Below are positions 19,739 through 21,800 of a stretch of 21,800 nucleotides of DNA, piece by piece (position 1 is the first letter of the stretch; the number at the start of each line of letters is the position of its first letter). Location of the stretch: positions 1-21,800 of the forward strand of contig LRSR01013553.1 of NCBI GenBank assembly GCA_001579985.1, read 5' to 3'. The DNA is from Hypsibius dujardini. Its lineage: Eukaryota; Tardigrada; Eutardigrada; Parachela; Hypsibiidae. Both the position numbers and the translations under genes were made by a program. The notes under the pieces are model-generated. The model searched no databases and was not told the origin of the DNA. It saw only the letters and a program-made list of their open reading frames with translations.

Positions 19739-20031
19739 GAGAACTCTCACGGTGGGCGGATTGTGTTATAGCTCCACAGATTACCTGCGCGTTAATTCCA
19801 TTATAATCCCATCCACCCGATTTCCTTTTGCTTGCTTATGAATGCTTATTCCCTTTTCTCGGAATAATCCAAATGCTTTAGCTGTCATGATTGGGATGCG
19901 AGACTCGAGTCTCAGAGAACCAAGTGTCATAAGCCTAGTAGATCTGCGCCTACTTGCTCGCCTTGTTGTTGCAGACGCTCCCTGAACTTGTTTATCATTT
20001 AACCCGTTGCACTTGGATCGCAACAAAAGCA

Positions 20032-21671
20032 ATGTCGTCTCTTCCACGACTCCTGACCGGAGCGTGGGTAATTCTTTCTCAGTTCTCAATTTCTCAGTTC
20101 TACGGCTACAGTGCGGTTACTCTGGCGGAGAACCTGCAGAAGCGTCCGAATACCTTACCAAAGGTCTCAATCGTGGTCTACGGTCGAGTTGCAAGCCAAG
20201 GAGCCACATCTCTCTCCATTACGGACCCACGAGTTGGCATTCGAGAGGATCAAAGGAGATCTTGGCGATCACTTCGATTTGAGATATGTCCAAACGAGTG
20301 CCTTTCCCTGTTTATCAGCGCTACCCACGAACGCAAGCAACGCCGACGACCTGGCTTGGTGGTACAACCAACGACAGGAAGCAGACCACACTTTTGTGTT
20401 CATAACTCCGGGCGGATCGGGACTACTCTGCGATGCGAACGATGCCTCGGTGCATGCGATGGCGGACAACTGGAACACGCTCGCATTCAATACGTAAGTG
20501 GCATAATTGTTATAATTTTTCTGAGTGGTTATTTCATCCTCCGCCTTTTGGGGCTCAATAGAACCCCGGCCGTTTTACCCCTCCCTGAATACATCGATAG
20601 GGGCCCAACAGCACCACGATTATTTTACCCCTCACGCTGTCCGTTCGTCCGTCAGTCCTCCGTCCGTCCGTCCGTCCGTCCGTCCATAATATGTCCAGCC
20701 GTCTGTTGCCCGTGCAGCCGTTGCCAGTTGTTCGAACTTCTGTCCGACAACCGACGGATAGTCAACGGGCGGACGAACGGGCAGCAAACAGACAGACAGA
20801 CAACGGGTACGGACGGGCGTACGAACAGCAAACAGACAGATAGCCAACGGACGAATAAACAACAGACAGTGGACGGACAACGGATGGACGGACGGGCAGA
20901 CGGACAGACGGGCAGACAACGGGAGGACGAACAGACGGACTATTGGGCCCCACGCACCACAAGGGAGGGTTGAAATAGCCTTAATTTTTTGCAGTACGAA
21001 CGATAGATTTTTGAAACGACTTTTGAAAACTTGCTAGAAATCAATCTCTTGTTGCAACCTGGCGTTTACATCTGGAAACTACTGTAAAATGTCTGGTTCT
21101 TGAGTACTGAGAGAAATACTAGTATTTTTTCATATGTAAGGGTCCTTGGCTGCATGTGGGCAGGGCAAACCAAACTCGCTGCCAAGTTCGTCGGCGAAAT
21201 GTTCAAAATCGGGCAGGGTATAAGAATAAGTTTGTTTATACGACTTAAAATTCAAATTGTTTTGATTGATTCTTCTTCAAAGCAACTCGAAAACTTAAAA
21301 ATTAAAGCCTCCTTGAGATTACATTAGATCATCGAGTATACACTGTCCAGTTTGGCGACAGAGTATCCGGCCTGGAGATCCCAGCTCGTACCGCTCCATT
21401 TTCCACCTCACTCAGCTTAACGTCCGTGGGTGCTGCGGCATACGTCAGCAACGCCTTGACCCTCGCTGCACGTTACCAGTGGGAAAGTATTTTCATCTTG
21501 CTGGATGAGTCGTCGGTTCCCGCGTTCCGCGCACTGGCGTTGGCTCTGGATAAGGGTCTCCGTCGCATGGGCCTTGCCAAAGTACAATTGTACCGTATTA
21601 GGTCGACACCCAGCAGCAGATTTGACTTGAAGCAGACCCTTTGGACTTTCGGGAACGTCAGTCGTGGTACA
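20032..21671 (+). CDS. ANF-receptor-type ligand-binding domain (probable receptor guanylate cyclase), 3'-partial
   Basis: Exons read as about 20032-20493, 21141-21217 and 21328-21671, with GT-AG and consistent phases at both introns. The protein continues past the window. A likely signal peptide (MSSLPRLLTGAWVILSQFSI) and KVSIVVYG strand are in one frame; from about 20200 the homology is in the next frame: HELAFERIKGDLGDHFDLRY, PGGSGLLCDANDASVHAMAD, then VLGCMWAGQTKLAAKFVGEM, and PARTAPFSTSLSLTSVGAAA with YQWESIFILLDESSVPAFRA. This order is that of the ANF-receptor (PBP type I) extracellular domain of natriuretic-peptide-like receptor guanylate cyclases. The kinase-homology and cyclase domains are not in view, so an NPR-C-like protein remains possible. 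The frame change near 20190-20200 has no good intron to explain it. Confidence 0.65.
20560..20965. repeat. GTCC/GGAC tetranucleotide arrays in opposite orientation, receptor intron 1
   Basis: The intron 20494-21140 contains a (GTCC)n block at about 20638-20692. About 100 bases later comes a longer (GGAC/CAGA)n block at 20760-20940, the reverse-complement motif. GGGGCCCAA and TTGGGCCCC flank the pair (about 20600 and 20943). The transcript could fold into a long imperfect hairpin. Confidence 0.75.
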
Positions 21672-21693
21672 GTAAGCGACAGAATTTAATCTA

Positions 21694-21800
21694 ATGGAGG
21701 GTCCCGGAAATGGGCTAAAAGAGGCGGGGCAGGGGTAATAATTGAACAATCAACCAATCAAATTGAACAATCAACCAATCAAATTGAACAATCAACCAAT
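21694..21800. mobile_element. Second copy of the TA-flanked MITE family (left end, cut by window)
   Basis: After TA at 21692-21693 the sequence ATGGAGGGTCCCGGAAATGG, then GCTAAAAGAGGCGGGGCAGGGG, matches the terminal repeat of the element at 3711-3955. It continues into a tandem 21-base repeat, AATTGAACAATCAACCAATC, of which about three copies are visible. It lies in an intron of the receptor gene. Confidence 0.7.

Overview
This is a stretch of an animal nuclear genome. It carries spliced protein genes with GT-AG introns, conserved metazoan protein families, MITE-like foldback elements and many simple-sequence arrays inside introns. It suggests an invertebrate with a fairly compact genome: five genes in about 22 kb and several introns of only 66-110 bases. 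A tardigrade or another ecdysozoan would fit, but no marker in the window settles the phylum.

Layout from left to right. 1-619 is a MITE-like element with terminal inverted repeats. 728-4240 (+) is a GH35 lysosomal-type beta-galactosidase (copy A) whose signal-peptide exon lies left of the window. 4310-7798 (-) is eIF2D (ligatin), nine exons, about 602 aa, converging tail-to-tail on copy A with 69 bases between stop codons. 7799-8658 is a head-to-head intergenic region holding a cluster of palindromic repeats. 8659-13837 (+) is a second, complete GH35 beta-galactosidase (copy B), 13 exons, about 662 aa, with a long hairpin in its 3' UTR. 13838-15205 has no gene. 15206-16614 (+) is a GT10 alpha-1,3-fucosyltransferase, two exons, 393 aa. 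17306-19254 (+) is an LRAT/PLAAT-family protein, five exons, 321 aa, with an unusual acidic insert. 20032 onwards (+) is the extracellular ligand-binding domain of an ANF-receptor-type protein, probably a receptor guanylate cyclase, running off the right end.

All exon chains below were built by hand by checking frame, phase, GT/AG sites and agreement with family motifs. Four of the five are phase-consistent across every junction; the last has an apparent single-base frame break near 20190-20200. The genes do not form one pathway. The beta-galactosidases (lysosome/secretory) and the fucosyltransferase (Golgi) both act on glycans, but their closeness is probably chance.

The striking features are structural. 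Two beta-galactosidase paralogues flank an antisense housekeeping gene and differ at seven intron positions. Almost every larger intron holds a CTGT/CAGA tetranucleotide array or an AATC-rich minisatellite. At least four foldback or terminal-inverted-repeat elements are present, including a TA-flanked MITE family with a second member at the right edge. I found no clearly unprecedented multi-gene system; the most unusual coding observations are the hexapeptide-repeat tail of beta-galactosidase A and the acidic insert of the PLAAT-like protein.
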